Positions 52,531-62,393 are shown, counted from the stretch's first letter. The stretch: 64,000 nucleotides of DNA from an uncultured Clostridia bacterium (GCA_910585485.1 CAJUEZ010000001.1:62001-126000), one strand, 5' to 3'. Notes: generated by a model from the letters alone, not told the origin. Numbers and translations: made by a program.

Positions 52531-53259
52531 TTATATATCTTTCTTTGAAAGTACGATGCTTGAAATTATTGTAACTATCAAAATGTATGCGACGCATATT
52601 ACGGCAAACTGCGCATATTCGCTTGAAATCATTTGCTGAGGGGAATTGGAGTTCATTCCGTAGGCCATTAGCGAATAGGGCCATACATGCCCAAAACCTT
52701 TGGCGAGAAATACAAGTCCCGAAAGTCCTCCGGCAAAAGCAATACCGACAGGCAAAGCAAAACTCTTTATATAAATAGAAAAGAAGAGTTGGATTGATGC
52801 CATAACTATGCCGCCCAAAGCGCCTAAAAGACACCATATTATAACAGATTGATACGGAGGAGCGGAACTGATTCCAACAGCGTATCCCGATATTAAAAAT
52901 AATATGGCAATCCATATCTCGCTTATCAGAATCATTCTTGATACTGTAATTAATTTGGATATAAATATCATAGGTTTGCTCACGGGAGTTGTAAGGATTT
53001 TATTCCAGTTGTTGTTATTGTGTTCAATCCGCATAATGTAGGAGCAGTAAACTCCAATCATAATCGGCAGAAAGAAATAACATGTAAAAAGCGTATGTTG
53101 TGTCCATAGGCTGTACCATTCGCTTGTTAGTATTTCTGAGTTGCCCATGTAATTCAGCGAGCCTAAAAGCGCGGGTATAATCGGCATAATCAGGAACGCA
53201 ATCCAGACGGGCGAACGTTTAAGTTTCATTCTTTCCGATTTAAGTAATCTTAATAACAT
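52531..53259 (-). CDS. ABC-2 type permease (LanG/MutG-like)
   Basis: This 242-residue protein has six predicted helices. It starts LRLLKSERMKLKRSPVWIAF, typical of lantibiotic-immunity permeases, and includes LFFSIYIKSFALPVGIAFAG and VAYILIVTIISSIV. It is the third gene of an ATPase-permease-permease operon (LanFEG layout), 4 bases after the previous stop. It should move a peptide antibiotic or lipid away from the membrane. Confidence 0.82.
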   Translation of the reverse strand: MLLRLLKSERMKLKRSPVWIAFLIMPIIPALLGSLNYMGNSEILTSEWYSLWTQHTLFTCYFFLPIMIGVYCSYIMRIEHNNNNWNKILTTPVSKPMIFISKLITVSRMILISEIWIAILFLISGYAVGISSAPPYQSVIIWCLLGALGGIVMASIQLFFSIYIKSFALPVGIAFAGGLSGLVFLAKGFGHVWPYSLMAYGMNSNSPQQMISSEYAQFAVICVAYILIVTIISSIVLSKKDI

Positions 53260-53263
53260 AATA

Positions 53264-54025
53264 TCAAACCTCTTTTCTTGAAAATAAGTAACGTCCTATT
53301 ATATACATGGCTATGCTTATGATTAGCAACACGGTAAAAAATGTCCAGTCAATATTCATAACTTCAAAATAAGCCGAGTCATATCTCATCTCTTTTGTCC
53401 AGCCAAACAATCCTACAAACTGTAAAACACCGTAATATCCCCATATAAATAATTTTCTCATCAGCGGGATTTGTGGCAGAAACATTGAAAATAGTCCAAG
53501 AAAAGTTCCTATAATGCCTGAGAAAAAGGTGACGGCTTGATTTTTAAACAGCATTGCGATTGTGTGCTGAAATATATATACCGCTATAGTTGGAATAATA
53601 GTAAAGAGTAAGAACAGCAGATATAATTTTATCGGCACATCTCCCGCAAAATCATTAACATATCCGAATATAATCACGGTAATCCAATTTAAAAGACAGC
53701 ATAAAAGCACAATAGAAATACCATATATAAACTTCGCGTCAAATATTCTGCCCTTCTCGCTTATTGCCGCGAGTTGCTTAAACATTATACCCTTATGCTC
53801 TATGTCCGCGAGACGAGATGAGATTATAATAGACATAATCGGCATAAATATCGCGTTTATAAGCGGAAGTTGGTATAAAAACACCATCCACCCGTTTTTT
53901 TGAAAAAAACCGCTGTATTCTCCATGCAGTCCCCATATAAGTCCCGCGGCGGTTATAATAATTGCCGTCAGGAATATATATTTTCTTCTTGTTTTCATAA
54001 ATTCACATTTTAAAAGTTTTATCAT
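53264..54025 (-). CDS. ABC-2 type permease (LanE/MutE-like)
   Basis: This 253-residue protein has six helices and begins KLLKCEFMKTRRKYIFLTAI. It includes IKLYLLFLLFTIIPTIAVYI and ends TVLLIISIAMYIIGRYLFSR. The start overlaps the ATPase stop (ATGA). Two different half-size permeases with one ATPase define the LanFEG type of self-protection exporter. No lantibiotic structural or modification gene is nearby, so it probably protects against foreign peptides. Confidence 0.82.
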   Translation of the reverse strand: MIKLLKCEFMKTRRKYIFLTAIIITAAGLIWGLHGEYSGFFQKNGWMVFLYQLPLINAIFMPIMSIIISSRLADIEHKGIMFKQLAAISEKGRIFDAKFIYGISIVLLCCLLNWITVIIFGYVNDFAGDVPIKLYLLFLLFTIIPTIAVYIFQHTIAMLFKNQAVTFFSGIIGTFLGLFSMFLPQIPLMRKLFIWGYYGVLQFVGLFGWTKEMRYDSAYFEVMNIDWTFFTVLLIISIAMYIIGRYLFSRKEV

Positions 54026-54753
54026 AAACTTTGCTCCTTTCCGGTTAAATCCAAAAAGATTTCCTCTAAAGATTTAGCGGCATCTGTTTCATGAAGCTTA
54101 TTAAGTTCTCCCTGATACATTAGTTTCCCGTTTGCTATTATTCCGACATCTTCAGCCATTTGGTCTATCTCCGAAAGAAGATGGCTTGATACTATGACGG
54201 TTATCCCATACTGAGATGGCAGAGATTTTATAAGTTCACGCATTTCCTGAATACCTGCGGGATCAAGACCGTTTGTAGGCTCGTCAAGAATTAAAAGTTT
54301 CGGAAAAGACAGCAGCGCGGAAGCGAGCCCGAGCCGTTGTTTCATGCCGAGTGAAAACTGTGAAACACGTTTATTCTGCTGTTTGTCAAGACGAACGATA
54401 GAAAGCACTTTGTCGATATTTTGTTGGGGAACATCCAGAAGAGTAGTGAAAATTTTCATATTCTCCTTTGCGGTCAGATGACCATAGTATGAGGGAGACT
54501 CAATGAGTGAGCCGATATTCCTTAAAATATCAATTCTGTTTTGGGAATTTAAACGCTTGCCGAAAATATCTATTTCTCCCTTTGTCGGATGCGTAAGTCC
54601 CAAAAGCATTTTCAGTGTTGTGGATTTACCTGCGCCGTTTGGACCTAAAAATCCATAAATACGGTTTTCTTTTACAAGCATGTTTATGTTATTCACGCTC
54701 ACCTGGTTTCCGTACACTTTTGTAAGACTGTTTGTTTTTACTATTTCTTTCAT
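54022..54753 (-). CDS. ABC transporter ATPase (LanF-like)
   Basis: This 243-residue ATPase has Walker A GFLGPNGAGKST, the E-loop-like GSLIESPSYYG, signature FSLGMKQRLGLASAL, Walker B LLILDEPTNGLDP and switch SSHLLSEI. The Glu in the Q-loop position (IGSLIE) is the mark of the LanF/BcrA group. It is first in its operon and divergent from the two-component genes. Confidence 0.92.
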   Translation of the reverse strand: MKEIVKTNSLTKVYGNQVSVNNINMLVKENRIYGFLGPNGAGKSTTLKMLLGLTHPTKGEIDIFGKRLNSQNRIDILRNIGSLIESPSYYGHLTAKENMKIFTTLLDVPQQNIDKVLSIVRLDKQQNKRVSQFSLGMKQRLGLASALLSFPKLLILDEPTNGLDPAGIQEMRELIKSLPSQYGITVIVSSHLLSEIDQMAEDVGIIANGKLMYQGELNKLHETDAAKSLEEIFLDLTGKEQSL

Positions 54754-54803
54754 TTGAAAACTTCCTTTCTTCTAATATAACTTGATTATATCAGCTTTTC
54801 CTG

Positions 54804-54838
54804 TCATAAAACTTAACGGAGCCTTTCATAAACCTTAA
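54804..54838. promoter_or_regulatory. Paired direct repeats, likely regulator operator
   Basis: TCATAAAACTTAA (54804-54816) and TCATAAACCTTAA (54826-54838), one mismatch, offset by exactly 22 bases (two helical turns). They lie in the gap between the divergent ABC and two-component genes, as expected for the adjacent OmpR-type regulator. Confidence 0.65.
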
Positions 54839-54908
54839 ATTTTTATAAACTGCGGGAAAAATCTTTAAGAACACATATAAATGTGGTAAAATAACAACGG
54901 TGATTTAA

Positions 54909-55613
54909 ATGAATGAATTAAAAAATAAAAAAATATTGCTTGTTGACGATGAAAAGGAATTACTTAAGATGACAGAATCCGCCCTTCGTGCGAACGGATT
55001 TTTTAATATATATACAGCTCAAACTTGCGAAGAGGCAGTAAGCATTGTTAAGAGTCAGAAAATATCGCTTATGCTCCTTGATGTAATGCTTCCTGACGGG
55101 GACGGTTTTTCGCTGTTTGAGGAAATCCGCAAAACATCTCAGATACCTGCGATATTCTTAACGGCTAAGGGCGAATCCGAAAACAGAATACACGGTCTCG
55201 GACTTGGCGCGGACGATTATATCGTTAAGCCGTTTCTTATGAAGGAACTTACTTTAAGAATTATGGCAGTGTTGAAAAGAATATATCAAACACCTGTTAT
55301 ATCGGAAGATTTTTATTTGGGGAAAAAACGAGTAAGCTTGGAAACCGCGTCCGTCATATCTGAAGGGAAAGAAAAGGCTTTAACAGCAAAAGAGTTTATA
55401 CTGCTAAAAAAATTGTACGAAAATAAAAACAGAATAGTAACAAACGACGCGCTTTGTATGAGCGCGTGGGGAGATGAGTATTACGGGTATGAAAATACTC
55501 TGATGGTGCATATAAGACGGCTTAGAGAAAAAATTGAAGAAAATCCGTCTGCGCCAAAATCTCTTGTTACTATAAAAGGACTGGGTTATAAATTGGTGGT
55601 GTATGATGAATAA
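54909..55613 (+). CDS. OmpR-family response regulator (LanR-like)
   Basis: This 234-residue protein has a receiver domain with VDDE (14-17), phospho-Asp in LMLLDVMLPDGDGF, FLTAKG and YIVKPF. It also has a winged-helix domain (LTAKEFILLKKLY, ENTLMVHIRRLREKIEENPS, GLGYKLVV). It precedes its kinase with an 11-base overlap and is divergent from the ABC exporter it likely controls. Confidence 0.92.
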   Translation: MNELKNKKILLVDDEKELLKMTESALRANGFFNIYTAQTCEEAVSIVKSQKISLMLLDVMLPDGDGFSLFEEIRKTSQIPAIFLTAKGESENRIHGLGLGADDYIVKPFLMKELTLRIMAVLKRIYQTPVISEDFYLGKKRVSLETASVISEGKEKALTAKEFILLKKLYENKNRIVTNDALCMSAWGDEYYGYENTLMVHIRRLREKIEENPSAPKSLVTIKGLGYKLVVYDE

Positions 55614-56949
55614 AAGCGCGTTTAAAATATTTATTGGATTTACGGTTATTTCAGCATTTATAGCGACTATTTTACTTGTTATAAATTTTATTGCATTTGC
55701 GATAATCGGGTCGGATACGTCAATAGATCTAAATAGAAATTATCCGGAAGAGACATTAAAATCGGTTAGTAAATCGCTTGAAAAGAGTGAAGATGGTTTT
55801 ATACTGTCGGATTCTTTTGTGTTTCCGCAGGACTTTTGGTGTATTCTTATAAATGAAAACGGTGATATAATATGGTCGAAAAATAAACCTGACGACATTC
55901 CCAGTCATTATTCAATAAATGATATTGCGAAAATAACCCGTTGGTTTTTGAATGATTATCCCGTATATGTCAGCGCGGAGGATTACGGTCTGATAATACT
56001 CGGCATACCGAAAAACGCTGTCGGGAAATATTATATGGAGTATTCCATGGAATGGTTTAGCACGCTGCCGCAAAGACTTATTGGGATTTTGATTGTCAAT
56101 CTTCTGCTTGCCGCGGTTATCGCGTTTATATTGGGAATATCCCTTTACAGGCATATTTCTGTTTTGACAAATGGAATCCGGGATTTACGCTGTGAAAAAG
56201 ATGTGAAATTAAATGAAAGGGGTATTTTTAAAGAGTTGGCGAGGAATATAAACAGTACGTCGGCTGCTATCGCCCGAAAAAACGCTGCTTTGGGCGTGCG
56301 TGAAACGGCGCGCTTAAACTGGATTTCGGGAATATCGCATGATATACGAACACCGCTTGCTATAGTAATAGGCAACTCCGAGGCTCTTGAAAATTCTCCT
56401 GATTTAAATGAGAATGACAGAAAAAGAGCGCGTGCTGTAACGTCGCAGAGTATTAAAATAAAAAAACTTATAGAGGATTTGAATCTTATTTCCTCCCTCG
56501 AATATGATATGCAGCCGTTAAAGCAAAAGTCTGTGCGCTTGTGTCCTTTTATACGGCGCATAGTATCAAATATAATTAACAGCGGATTAAGTGATAATTA
56601 TGAAATTGAAATGAAACTTGAAAATGAAAAGACAACTGTTTCGGCAGATGAGTTTTTGCTTGAAAGAGCGGTTTTTAATCTTATAAATAACAGCATAACT
56701 CATAATAAAAACGGATGCAAAATCCGAGTCGAATCATACACGGAGGATAATACCGCTTATATAGTAATATCAGATAACGGCAGCGGTGTAAGCGAGGATA
56801 TTCTTGCAAAAATATCTCAGATACCAAAGACGGCTCACGGACTGGGACTGCCAATGGCATATAAAATTATATCTGTCCACGGCGGAAAAATGAGCGCGAA
56901 AAATAATAACGGATTCAGTGTAACGATTAAATTACCGGCTGAAACATGA
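55603..56949 (+). CDS. Sensor histidine kinase (LanK-like)
   Basis: This 448-residue kinase has two helices (~9-36 and ~158-180) flanking a ~120-residue outside sensor domain (FSVFPQDFWCILINEN-like region), a HAMP-like linker, H-box GISHDIRTPLAIV, N-box NLINNSITHN, DNGSGV and HGLGLPMAYK. The HDxRTP box and gene order are those of SpaK/NisK-type kinases. ATG 55603 or 55606 can start it, inside the regulator gene. Confidence 0.9.
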   Translation: MMNKSAFKIFIGFTVISAFIATILLVINFIAFAIIGSDTSIDLNRNYPEETLKSVSKSLEKSEDGFILSDSFVFPQDFWCILINENGDIIWSKNKPDDIPSHYSINDIAKITRWFLNDYPVYVSAEDYGLIILGIPKNAVGKYYMEYSMEWFSTLPQRLIGILIVNLLLAAVIAFILGISLYRHISVLTNGIRDLRCEKDVKLNERGIFKELARNINSTSAAIARKNAALGVRETARLNWISGISHDIRTPLAIVIGNSEALENSPDLNENDRKRARAVTSQSIKIKKLIEDLNLISSLEYDMQPLKQKSVRLCPFIRRIVSNIINSGLSDNYEIEMKLENEKTTVSADEFLLERAVFNLINNSITHNKNGCKIRVESYTEDNTAYIVISDNGSGVSEDILAKISQIPKTAHGLGLPMAYKIISVHGGKMSAKNNNGFSVTIKLPAET

Positions 56950-57050
56950 GTCAAGAACAAGAGATAATATGAACGGTAAAGAATTATTAATATAAATCAT
57001 GCGTCAGCCGGCGATAGGCTAAAATTATGAAAATGATGTTTTTTAACTTC

Positions 57051-57079
57051 TTGCATAAATGACAAAAATATTATATAAT
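57051..57079 (+). promoter_or_regulatory. Promoter of the trypsin-like protease gene
   Basis: TTGCAT, 17 bases, TATAAT, 42 bases before the start. Confidence 0.6.
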
Positions 57080-57120
57080 GATATACAGTACATTATTTTG
57101 TCGAAAAAGGAATGTGAGAT

Positions 57121-58860
57121 ATGAAAAAAAGAATTTTAAAACGTTTTTTTGCCGTTATTACAGCGGTGATGATAATCGTCTCATGTGAAATTGTTTACGC
57201 GGACAATATGCTTAACAGGTACACTCCCGATGAAAATTTTGAATACTCTGATGAGATGATAGGCAACGCGCTTAAAGCCGCCGTGCCGAGGATATATAAT
57301 AACTTTACATGCACAGTGCAGTATAACAAACTGTCGCTGAACACTCAAAGAATATCATCTCTTATCAGAAGTAACCCGAATGCGGGAAGCGACAGCATTT
57401 TAACGTATATTGCGGATAATATGTCGAGTTTTGTTACAACTTCAACGGAAAGTATCTCAGATGAGTTTACCATTTCGGGAAGCGGTGTCGCTCTTTCCGA
57501 TGATGGTTATATTGCGACTAATCAACATGTAATTTCAAACGGTTCTGAGGAACTTGCCGTGTCTTTTGCTCAGTCGGGATACATAGAGGAGGATGCCAAA
57601 GAATTTGTTTTGCAGATTTCTCAGCTTTTCGGTACGGCAAATATGAGTGAAAGCGATGTACAGGATTTTTATGAGAGATATGTCGGCGCGATGAAGGACA
57701 GTATTCATATTTCTGTTTCAAATACGTCCCTAAGCGTGGTATATCCCGACGCGGACGGAAACGCGTCTTTGGGGGCGGGAGTGAAATATCCGGCTCAGAT
57801 TGTGAAAACAGGAAAAGAGGGCACGGAAAATGATATAGGAGCGGAGGATGCGGCTATTTTGAAGATAGACTCGCATAATATTGTCTCTCTGCCTCTTTCT
57901 GAGGATTATCCTTCTGAAACTACTAAGATATTTGCAGCGGGTTTTCCGGGAGCATCAAACAGTATTTTTGAAGCCACGGATAATACTGCCGACACACTGA
58001 CTGTTACTATAACAGATGGAATTGTGAGCAGAATAGTTCCGTTAAACAGTTCAAATTATAAGATGATTCAGACAACCGCGACTGTCAATCATGGAAACAG
58101 CGGAGGACCATCTGTAGATAACATGCTTCGGGTAAACGGATTGAACACCCTCGCCAATGCGGAGGCAGACGGATATTACTGGATGGTATCTTCCGAAGTG
58201 CTGCGCGATAAAACGAATGATATAAATATAGGTCAGGGAAAAACATCACAATTATTTATGCTCGGTTTGCAGGCAATGCAAAAGGATCGCGGAGCAACAG
58301 CGAAAGAATGTTTTGAAGAAGTAAAAAATCAGCAGCCGAATACTCCGTATATCAATAAACTGATAGAGCGATGCGCGTCAATGCCCCAGACAACAATGAG
58401 GCAGTCATTTAAATTTAAACCGTGGATGATTATTGTCGGAGCGGTTGTGCTGTTTGGAATTTTGCTGGTAATTTTAATAGTAAAATCGTCAAAGAAGCGT
58501 AAGAAGGTTAAGTCCAAACCATATGCGCCGGTTATGCCATCAGTCAGAGCTCCGGTATATCGGTCGCGCACTCCGTCAGGAGCAATGCCTCCTTGTCCGC
58601 CGGATGTTCCAACGGGCACAGCGCCGCCGAGCCATACGGCTCCGCCTGTGATGCGCTCGACTATGCCGGCATCATCGGAGGTAAAAATACGTTCAACCAT
58701 GCCGGTATCATCGGATGCAAAAATACGTTCAACCATGCCGGTATCATCGGAGGTAAAAATACGTTCAACTATGCCAAAGACAAACATAGAAGAAAAGGAA
58801 GGCGAAAATAAAGAAAGCAAGACAACCGTGTGGACTCACGGGGCAAATGATTTAGGATAA
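57121..58860 (+). CDS. Membrane-anchored trypsin-like serine protease with repeat tail
   Basis: This 579-residue protein has a signal-like N-terminus (MKKRILKRFFAVITAVMIIV), a trypsin-like (S1C/HtrA-type) domain with His136 (ATNQHVISN), Asp243 (EDAAILKI) and Ser327 (NHGNSGGPSV), and a short TPR-like stretch (~375-425). A second helix (~438-458) leads to a ~120-residue cytosolic tail with four IRSTMPVSSEVK repeats ending TTVWTHGANDLG. The protease faces outward and the tail inward. No PDZ domain. The C-terminus resembles those of the kinase and zinc-ribbon genes at 50.5-52.5 kb. Confidence 0.87.
   Translation: MKKRILKRFFAVITAVMIIVSCEIVYADNMLNRYTPDENFEYSDEMIGNALKAAVPRIYNNFTCTVQYNKLSLNTQRISSLIRSNPNAGSDSILTYIADNMSSFVTTSTESISDEFTISGSGVALSDDGYIATNQHVISNGSEELAVSFAQSGYIEEDAKEFVLQISQLFGTANMSESDVQDFYERYVGAMKDSIHISVSNTSLSVVYPDADGNASLGAGVKYPAQIVKTGKEGTENDIGAEDAAILKIDSHNIVSLPLSEDYPSETTKIFAAGFPGASNSIFEATDNTADTLTVTITDGIVSRIVPLNSSNYKMIQTTATVNHGNSGGPSVDNMLRVNGLNTLANAEADGYYWMVSSEVLRDKTNDINIGQGKTSQLFMLGLQAMQKDRGATAKECFEEVKNQQPNTPYINKLIERCASMPQTTMRQSFKFKPWMIIVGAVVLFGILLVILIVKSSKKRKKVKSKPYAPVMPSVRAPVYRSRTPSGAMPPCPPDVPTGTAPPSHTAPPVMRSTMPASSEVKIRSTMPVSSDAKIRSTMPVSSEVKIRSTMPKTNIEEKEGENKESKTTVWTHGANDLG
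58651..58776 (+). repeat. 36-bp tandem repeat in the protease tail
   Basis: Three full units and a partial fourth, each encoding (I/M)RSTMP(V/A)SS(E/D)(V/A)K, at 58651, 58687, 58723 and 58759. Units two and three differ in only a few bases. Confidence 0.92.
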
Positions 58861-58898
58861 AAATTGAGAAATACAGGCGGATAATTATAATTTTGTAG

Positions 58899-58927
58899 TT
58901 GAAAATACCGGATTTACATAGTATAAT
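58899..58927 (+). promoter_or_regulatory. Promoter of the PL11 gene
   Basis: TTGAAA, 17 bases, TATAAT, 38 bases before the ATG. Confidence 0.65.
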
Positions 58928-58964
58928 TATAATAATATTTTGTATATACAAGGAGAATATAAAT

Positions 58965-61900
58965 ATGAAAAACAAATTCATATCATTATTGATTTCTGCG
59001 ATAATATCCATTTCAGCCATTTCAGCAATACCGATTGGCTCAACATCTTTTGCTGAAGACATTGATGTATTATCACCGCGCCAAATGGAGCGTCTGGACC
59101 GCGGTACGGTCGCGGTTAAAACGAGCGGCGGAGTGTATTTATCATGGCGTTTTTTGGGCACAGAAAATTTGACAAATCAGGCGTTTGATATTTACCGCGA
59201 TGGAAAGAGAATACATACAACAGGCGCGCACGACGCAACCTGCTATACAGACGCTCAGGGAAACGACAGCAGTAAATATATTGTTGTGCCGTCGGGCAAA
59301 AGTATAGACGGCGAAAAAGCGGTTACACCGTGGACAACAAATGTTGAATATAAAAACGGAGGTTTTTCAAACTCCGTTGCATATAAGGATATTTCATTTA
59401 CCGCGCCGTCAGGAGGCACAACGCCTGACGGGGGCGAATATACATACTCGGCAAACGATATGAGTACAGGCGATTTGGACGGCGACGGCGAATACGAAAT
59501 TATCGTAAAATGGGACCCGTCAAATTCACAGGACAACTCAAAAACAGGCTATACGGGCGAAGTATATATGGACGCATATAAGCTTGACGGAACACGTCTT
59601 TGGAGAATGGATTTGGGAAAGAATATCCGCGCCGGCGCGCATTATACTCAGTATCTTGTGTATGACTTTGACGGTGACGGAAAATCAGAAATAGTATTTA
59701 AAACCGCGCCCGGTTCAAAGGACGGAAAGGGCAATTTTGTATCACAGGCAGGTAAGCTTGACAATATAAAAAACGCCGACAACACAACAGATTACAGAAA
59801 CGGCTCGGGTCTTGTTCTTGAAGGACCTGAATGGCTGACAATCTTTAACGGTGAAACAGGCGAAGCTATGGACACCGTAAACTATGACCCTCCCAGAAGT
59901 ATTAACAATGACGATGAATGGGGCGATGGCTACGGCAACCGCTGTGAGCGTTATCTTGCAGGCGTTGCGTATCTTGACGGCGTTCACCCAAGCGCAATTA
60001 TGACGCGCGGTTATTATACATATGCATACGCTGCGGCGTATTCATGGGACGGTACGAATTTAAAAGAACAATGGCTCAGCTCAAATACTCCTATAAACGG
60101 CAGCACAGGCGGCTGTACTGTAAAATATGCTGACGGCACAACAAAGCATCAGGCTGATAAAACGCTGTATGGTCAGGGCGCGCACAGCGTATCTGTTGCG
60201 GACGTTGACAATGACGGTTTTGACGAGTTGATATTCGGCTCGGCTGTGCTTGACAATGACGGTACAGTGCTTATATATGACGGACGAGGCCACGGTGACG
60301 CGGAGCATGTTTCCGACTTTGACAACGACGGACGTCAGGAAATCTTCTTTGTGCATGAGGCAGGAAAAGGAAGCGACGCAACTATTCCGTTTGCCGTTGA
60401 TATAAAGAGAAATGACGGCGACGTTATGCTTCAGGCTGCCGTGGGTGATATTGGACGCGGAGCTATGGCGAATATTGATGACGAATATGCCGTATCAAGC
60501 GGAAACCTTTCGGCGTTCTGGTCTGTTGCATCCTCGTCACTATTTAATCAAAAAGGCGAGGCGATAGGAAATATCCCATACTCAAACAGTAATTATGAAA
60601 ACTTTTTCATATATTGGGACGGTGATTTGGGACGCGAGCTTCTGGACGGTACCAAGCTCGCAAAGCATAGTATTTTAAATAACTCCACCACAAGAATATA
60701 TTATAATAATAAAAATTCAACATTCCCCAACGTTTCCGATAATAACGGTTCAAAGGCAAACCCGGGACTTGTCGCGGATATTCTGGGCGACTGGCGCGAG
60801 GAAGTAATATATCCGCTGTGGGACGGAACAGGTATGAGAATTTACTTCTCAACAATTCCAACCGACTACCGCCTTACAACGCTTATGCACGACAGCCAGT
60901 ACCGCTGTGCTGTAGCATGGCAGAATGTAGGTTATAATCAGCCGCCGCACACAAGTTACTATATCGGCTCGGCGGCTCTTGCAAAGAGCGGAAGCAATAA
61001 CCTCAATTATCTTGCTCCTGCGACTGCATTTGATGAGATAACATATCCGAATGAAACAGAAAAAACTCCGCCGCCTGTTGAGATACCTGATTCTAAACCT
61101 AATATAAAAGAGGTTACACCTCAGGCAGATACATATATTGTAAATAATGATACAACAACGGCGCACGGCGCTGACTCAGAACTCAAGATAAATCAGGCTA
61201 CTGATATGTATGCAAACGCGACTCCGGGACTTAAAGAACCGAAGGGGCTGGGATTTATCCGTTTCGATTTGTCAGATTATGCCGATAAGGAAATACAGTC
61301 TGCTGAACTTAGACTTTTTACCAAATACACCAATAGTGATAATGTGACATCTTTGCTCTGCCTCGATTACTGCTCAAAGGATGATTGGGATGAGGCGACG
61401 TTAACGGCGGATGGTATAACGGTAAGAGGTAAAGGAACACCTCTTTCGTCATTGGGACTTACGCAAACGCCTAAGTTTTCTAAAGAATATGAAGAAGTAG
61501 TATTTGATGTAACAAACGCATTGAAGGCGGACAGTGATAATGTTCATACTTTTACGTTGTGGACTAAGACGGCTCGTGAACAGATTATAGCGTCTAAGGA
61601 ATATATAGGCACTGACGCAAAAGCGCCAACGCTTGTGCTAACTCTTAAACCGTCTGAATTTACAGGTATTGAACTTACATTGCCGGAAAAAACGGAATAC
61701 ATTGAAGGCGAGGAACTTGATTTAACAGGTATGGTCGTAAAGGCTGTTTATGACGATGGTTCTACAATTGATATGTCAAGTGATTATGAAGTGACGGGCT
61801 ATGATAAAACAAAGACAGGAAAACAGATAATAACAGTATCATATAAGGGAAAAACAGCAACCTTTGAGGTTACGGTTAAATCTAAAACACCCGTCATAAC

Positions 61901-62393
61901 CGCAACCGGTATTCAGATAACTCCTCCCGAAAAGACAGTATATAAAGAAGGCGAAGAACTGGACACAGCAGGTATGACAGTAATGGAATTGTATAGTAAC
62001 GGTACTTCTGAGTCTGTAAATTTAAGTGACTGTATTATAACAGGATATGACAAGACAAAAATAGGAACACAAACAGTGACAGTATCTTACGGAGAATGGA
62101 AGGCTGAGTTTGAGGTAACTGTAGAGGCGCGCGCAATATATGACAATGTTGTATATGATAGCGATAATAATTTGGCTGTGATACAATTAACTTCAGGAAG
62201 AAAGGCATGCGTAATTTTTGCCGCTTTTGATGAAGACGGAATTCTTACAAGTATCTCGGTAAAAGATAATCAGGAGTTGAGCGCAGGAACTACAGAGATT
62301 GCTCCGCAGGAAACATTTAAGAAGACAGACAATGTTAAAATCTTTGTGTGGGATTCGCTGCGGTCAATGAATCCGATTTTAGCCTCGCATTAA
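58965..62393 (+). CDS. Secreted PL11 rhamnogalacturonan lyase
   Basis: The ATG at 58965 follows AAGGAG. The 1,142-residue protein has a signal peptide (~1-29, ending STSFA-ED). A full PL11 domain follows (~30-690: MERLDRGTVAVKTSGGVYLS, DLDGDGEYEIIVKWDPSN, GQGAHSVSVADVDNDGFDEL, DILGDWREEVI) with several Ca2+-binding DxDxDG blades. Then come a DNRLRE-type domain (~700-880), two group-3 bacterial Ig-like domains (~890-1050) and a short end domain. It cleaves rhamnogalacturonan-I backbones outside the cell, like B. subtilis YesW/YesX. No SLH anchor. Confidence 0.93.
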   Translation: MKNKFISLLISAIISISAISAIPIGSTSFAEDIDVLSPRQMERLDRGTVAVKTSGGVYLSWRFLGTENLTNQAFDIYRDGKRIHTTGAHDATCYTDAQGNDSSKYIVVPSGKSIDGEKAVTPWTTNVEYKNGGFSNSVAYKDISFTAPSGGTTPDGGEYTYSANDMSTGDLDGDGEYEIIVKWDPSNSQDNSKTGYTGEVYMDAYKLDGTRLWRMDLGKNIRAGAHYTQYLVYDFDGDGKSEIVFKTAPGSKDGKGNFVSQAGKLDNIKNADNTTDYRNGSGLVLEGPEWLTIFNGETGEAMDTVNYDPPRSINNDDEWGDGYGNRCERYLAGVAYLDGVHPSAIMTRGYYTYAYAAAYSWDGTNLKEQWLSSNTPINGSTGGCTVKYADGTTKHQADKTLYGQGAHSVSVADVDNDGFDELIFGSAVLDNDGTVLIYDGRGHGDAEHVSDFDNDGRQEIFFVHEAGKGSDATIPFAVDIKRNDGDVMLQAAVGDIGRGAMANIDDEYAVSSGNLSAFWSVASSSLFNQKGEAIGNIPYSNSNYENFFIYWDGDLGRELLDGTKLAKHSILNNSTTRIYYNNKNSTFPNVSDNNGSKANPGLVADILGDWREEVIYPLWDGTGMRIYFSTIPTDYRLTTLMHDSQYRCAVAWQNVGYNQPPHTSYYIGSAALAKSGSNNLNYLAPATAFDEITYPNETEKTPPPVEIPDSKPNIKEVTPQADTYIVNNDTTTAHGADSELKINQATDMYANATPGLKEPKGLGFIRFDLSDYADKEIQSAELRLFTKYTNSDNVTSLLCLDYCSKDDWDEATLTADGITVRGKGTPLSSLGLTQTPKFSKEYEEVVFDVTNALKADSDNVHTFTLWTKTAREQIIASKEYIGTDAKAPTLVLTLKPSEFTGIELTLPEKTEYIEGEELDLTGMVVKAVYDDGSTIDMSSDYEVTGYDKTKTGKQIITVSYKGKTATFEVTVKSKTPVITATGIQITPPEKTVYKEGEELDTAGMTVMELYSNGTSESVNLSDCIITGYDKTKIGTQTVTVSYGEWKAEFEVTVEARAIYDNVVYDSDNNLAVIQLTSGRKACVIFAAFDEDGILTSISVKDNQELSAGTTEIAPQETFKKTDNVKIFVWDSLRSMNPILASH

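Noticed and set aside
58651..58776. 36-bp repeats considered as a CRISPR array
   Set aside because: Repeat length is CRISPR-like, but units abut without spacers and encode protein.
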